Positions 7,536 through 8,420 of a stretch of 8,420 bases of DNA are shown piece after piece. This stretch comes from Methylophilaceae bacterium UBA5127 (GTDB taxonomy: Bacteria; Pseudomonadota; Gammaproteobacteria; Burkholderiales; Methylophilaceae): the NCBI GenBank assembly GCA_002414145.1, contig DHYP01000039.1, positions 414 through 8,833 on the forward strand, given 5' to 3'. Each line of letters opens with the position of its first letter. Position 1 is the first letter of the stretch. The notes beneath the pieces are model-generated. The model did not search any database, had not been told where the DNA came from, and saw only the letters and a list, made by a program, of their open reading frames with translations. Both the position numbers and the translations under genes were made by a program.

Positions 7536-7739
7536 CTAACAACAACGTTTAACGCCTTTCCATTTCTTCTCCTGCCACTCTTTAAAAAACATTTCACGCG
7601 ATAAAGGTGGCACCACATCAGCTTTATCTACCTCTGTTTCATGCCTATGATGTTGTGCACAATGTTGCAAATAGCGCTCATACGCATCATCCCCCGACAA
7701 TTCACGTATGTGTTGCCATATCTGCTTAAAGTTAATCAT
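7536..7739 (-). CDS. ybdD: YbdD/YjiX family small protein
   Basis: A 67-residue protein of the YbdD/YjiX (DUF466) family, which is encoded next to CstA/BtsT-type transporters. The family pattern is visible: the YERYLQH helix (21-27) corresponds to YDNYVEHM in E. coli YbdD, and the tail MFFKEWQEKKWKGVKRCC matches the EFFRERQDARYGG...RCC ending with its paired terminal cysteines. The middle HRHETEVDKADVVPPL is longer than in E. coli. The ATG overlaps the stop of the upstream gene (ATGA, 7736-7739), with GGAGAG at 7747-7752 as ribosome binding site, so translation is coupled. The molecular role is not known; association with the transporter is inferred from constant linkage. Confidence 0.88.
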   Translation of the reverse strand: MINFKQIWQHIRELSGDDAYERYLQHCAQHHRHETEVDKADVVPPLSREMFFKEWQEKKWKGVKRCC

Positions 7740-8122
7740 TTAGCTACTCTCCGATACGTATCTGCATAACCAACATCGTCAATATCTTCAATCAAGACAA
7801 GCTTTTCCTTTTTATGCTTAACTCGATAAATAAAATCAAGCGTATCCTTTGTCATAGCAGTCGAGCTATAAATCTTTAAAAGACAGTCTTTTAATTGCCA
7901 TGTCGCATTCATAACCTCGGGACGATCATGCAACCATGAATTAAAGCGATGATTTGAATTCAGCTCAAAGCTTTCAAAAAAATCATTTCCACCACCTGTG
8001 GATGCCCATACCCCGATGACATCGCTATCTTTGACTGCACAAGCGGCCTGTGCGTTCACGCAGGAAGCACAGGCTAATAAAGCCAGTAACCAGTGCGCTT
8101 TATTGCAGCACTGTCTGTACAT
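7736..8122 (-). CDS. Small exported protein of unknown function in the cstA-ybdD operon
   Basis: A 128-residue protein that I do not recognise. It has a clear signal peptide: basic start MYRQCCNKAH, hydrophobic core WLLALLACASCV, and AxA-type cleavage after VNA (24) or AQA (26). LLAC at 15-18 is a poor lipobox candidate, so a lipoprotein is possible but less likely. The mature part of about 100 residues has C28 and another cysteine in KDCLLK, which could form a disulfide. A beta-rich pattern runs IGVWAS...FELNSNHRF...ATWQLKDCLLKIYS...KLVLIEDI, loosely reminiscent of small lipocalin-like folds (inference only). The ATG at 8122 has GAGG (8129-8132) six bases upstream; the longer in-frame start at 8191 would precede the signal peptide and lie deep within cstA. 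It overlaps cstA by 23 bases and ybdD by four. Confidence 0.8.
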   Translation of the reverse strand: MYRQCCNKAHWLLALLACASCVNAQAACAVKDSDVIGVWASTGGGNDFFESFELNSNHRFNSWLHDRPEVMNATWQLKDCLLKIYSSTAMTKDTLDFIYRVKHKKEKLVLIEDIDDVGYADTYRRVAK

Positions 8123-8420
8123 AGACTTCCTCACTTGACGGCAACACTTGCTGTGAATTAATGGATTTCCAACACATTCTGAACATATCAATCAATACCA
8201 CCCACAATACTGCGACAAAGAACATGGTGAGAAATGCATCAAGGTGCTGGTTAAAGATCAATTGTGGTGCTACTGCAGCCTTTTCTGGTGGAAGCGTTCC
8301 ACTTGCCAACTTGACGCTTAACTCATTCGCCGCAGCAAAAAATCCGACACGGACATCTTCACTGAATATTTTTTGATAAGCAGCTGTACTGGTGATAGTC
8401 ACCAGCCAAACCAATGGCAG
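8100..8420 (-). CDS. cstA: Carbon starvation protein CstA, C-terminal part (cut by window edge)
   Basis: The last 106 codons of a CstA-type membrane transporter; the gene continues past the right edge. The visible part starts LPLVWLVTITSTAAYQKIFS, the family's conserved block near the C-terminus. It then has VRVGFFAAA and a final membrane segment around FLTMFFVAVLWVVLIDMF, followed by a short cytoplasmic tail. CstA and its paralogue BtsT import pyruvate or peptides and are induced on carbon limitation in E. coli. Assignment to CstA rather than another member is inferred from this fragment and from the ybdD gene downstream. It stops with TAA at 8100-8102, inside the start of the next gene. Promoter and regulation lie outside the window. 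Confidence 0.85.
   Translation of the reverse strand: MPLVWLVTITSTAAYQKIFSEDVRVGFFAAANELSVKLASGTLPPEKAAVAPQLIFNQHLDAFLTMFFVAVLWVVLIDMFRMCWKSINSQQVLPSSEEVYVQTVLQ
8127..8132 (-). promoter_or_regulatory. Ribosome binding site deciding the start of the exported protein
   Basis: GAGGAA on the minus strand inside the 3' end of cstA, with its GAGG six bases before the ATG at 8122. It supports the start that begins the signal peptide. Confidence 0.7.

Noticed and set aside
8123..8191. Longer N-terminus for the exported protein starting at 8191
   Set aside because: It would put 23 residues before the signal peptide and extend the overlap with cstA to 92 bases. The ATG at 8122 has a good ribosome binding site.
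1..8420. Search for CRISPR arrays, insertion sequences, tRNA or rRNA genes, toxin-antitoxin or defence genes
   Set aside because: No regularly spaced repeats, transposase-like frames, RNA gene signatures or defence domains were seen. The gene set is mostly metabolic and housekeeping.

Overview
The window looks like an ordinary chromosomal segment of a Gram-negative proteobacterium. The protein set (a beta-type Lgt of 262 residues, a dihydroxy-acid dehydratase collinear with the E. coli enzyme, a small periplasmic class I cytochrome c, CstA with YbdD) and the moderate, rather AT-leaning base composition suggest a betaproteobacterium, possibly of the Methylophilaceae type. That placement is inference from gene content and style, not from a marker gene.

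Layout. The left edge (1-62) is the last 19 codons of an unidentified plus-strand gene, followed after one base by apeB (M18 metallo-aminopeptidase). After 93 bases comes an APC-superfamily amino acid permease, also on plus. A perfect 11-bp hairpin (2874-2900) with A and T flanks closes it and also serves the convergent minus-strand gene for a small secreted cytochrome c. Further right on minus lies a two-gene unit, ilvD then a YeaD-like hexose-6-phosphate mutarotase, with three bases between them. A compact 64-bp divergent promoter region separates ilvD from lgt on plus. Downstream of lgt is a 191-bp AT-rich intergenic stretch and then a 64-codon orphan gene. The right end holds a minus-strand operon entering from beyond the window: cstA (only its C-terminus), a small exported protein of unknown function, and ybdD, joined by 23-bp and 4-bp overlaps.

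How the genes work together. ApeB, the permease and CstA are all plausibly concerned with peptides and amino acids, and ilvD with branched-chain amino acid synthesis. Lgt begins lipoprotein maturation and is independent of these.

Most of the window is housekeeping. The two parts that merit a second look are on the right: (a) a near-consensus sigma-54 (-24/-12) promoter at 7257-7272 placed to start transcription about 26 bases before the orphan 64-codon gene, with a 10-bp inverted repeat upstream that could be an activator site; and (b) an uncharacterised secreted protein inserted, with translational coupling, between cstA and ybdD, which are normally adjacent.
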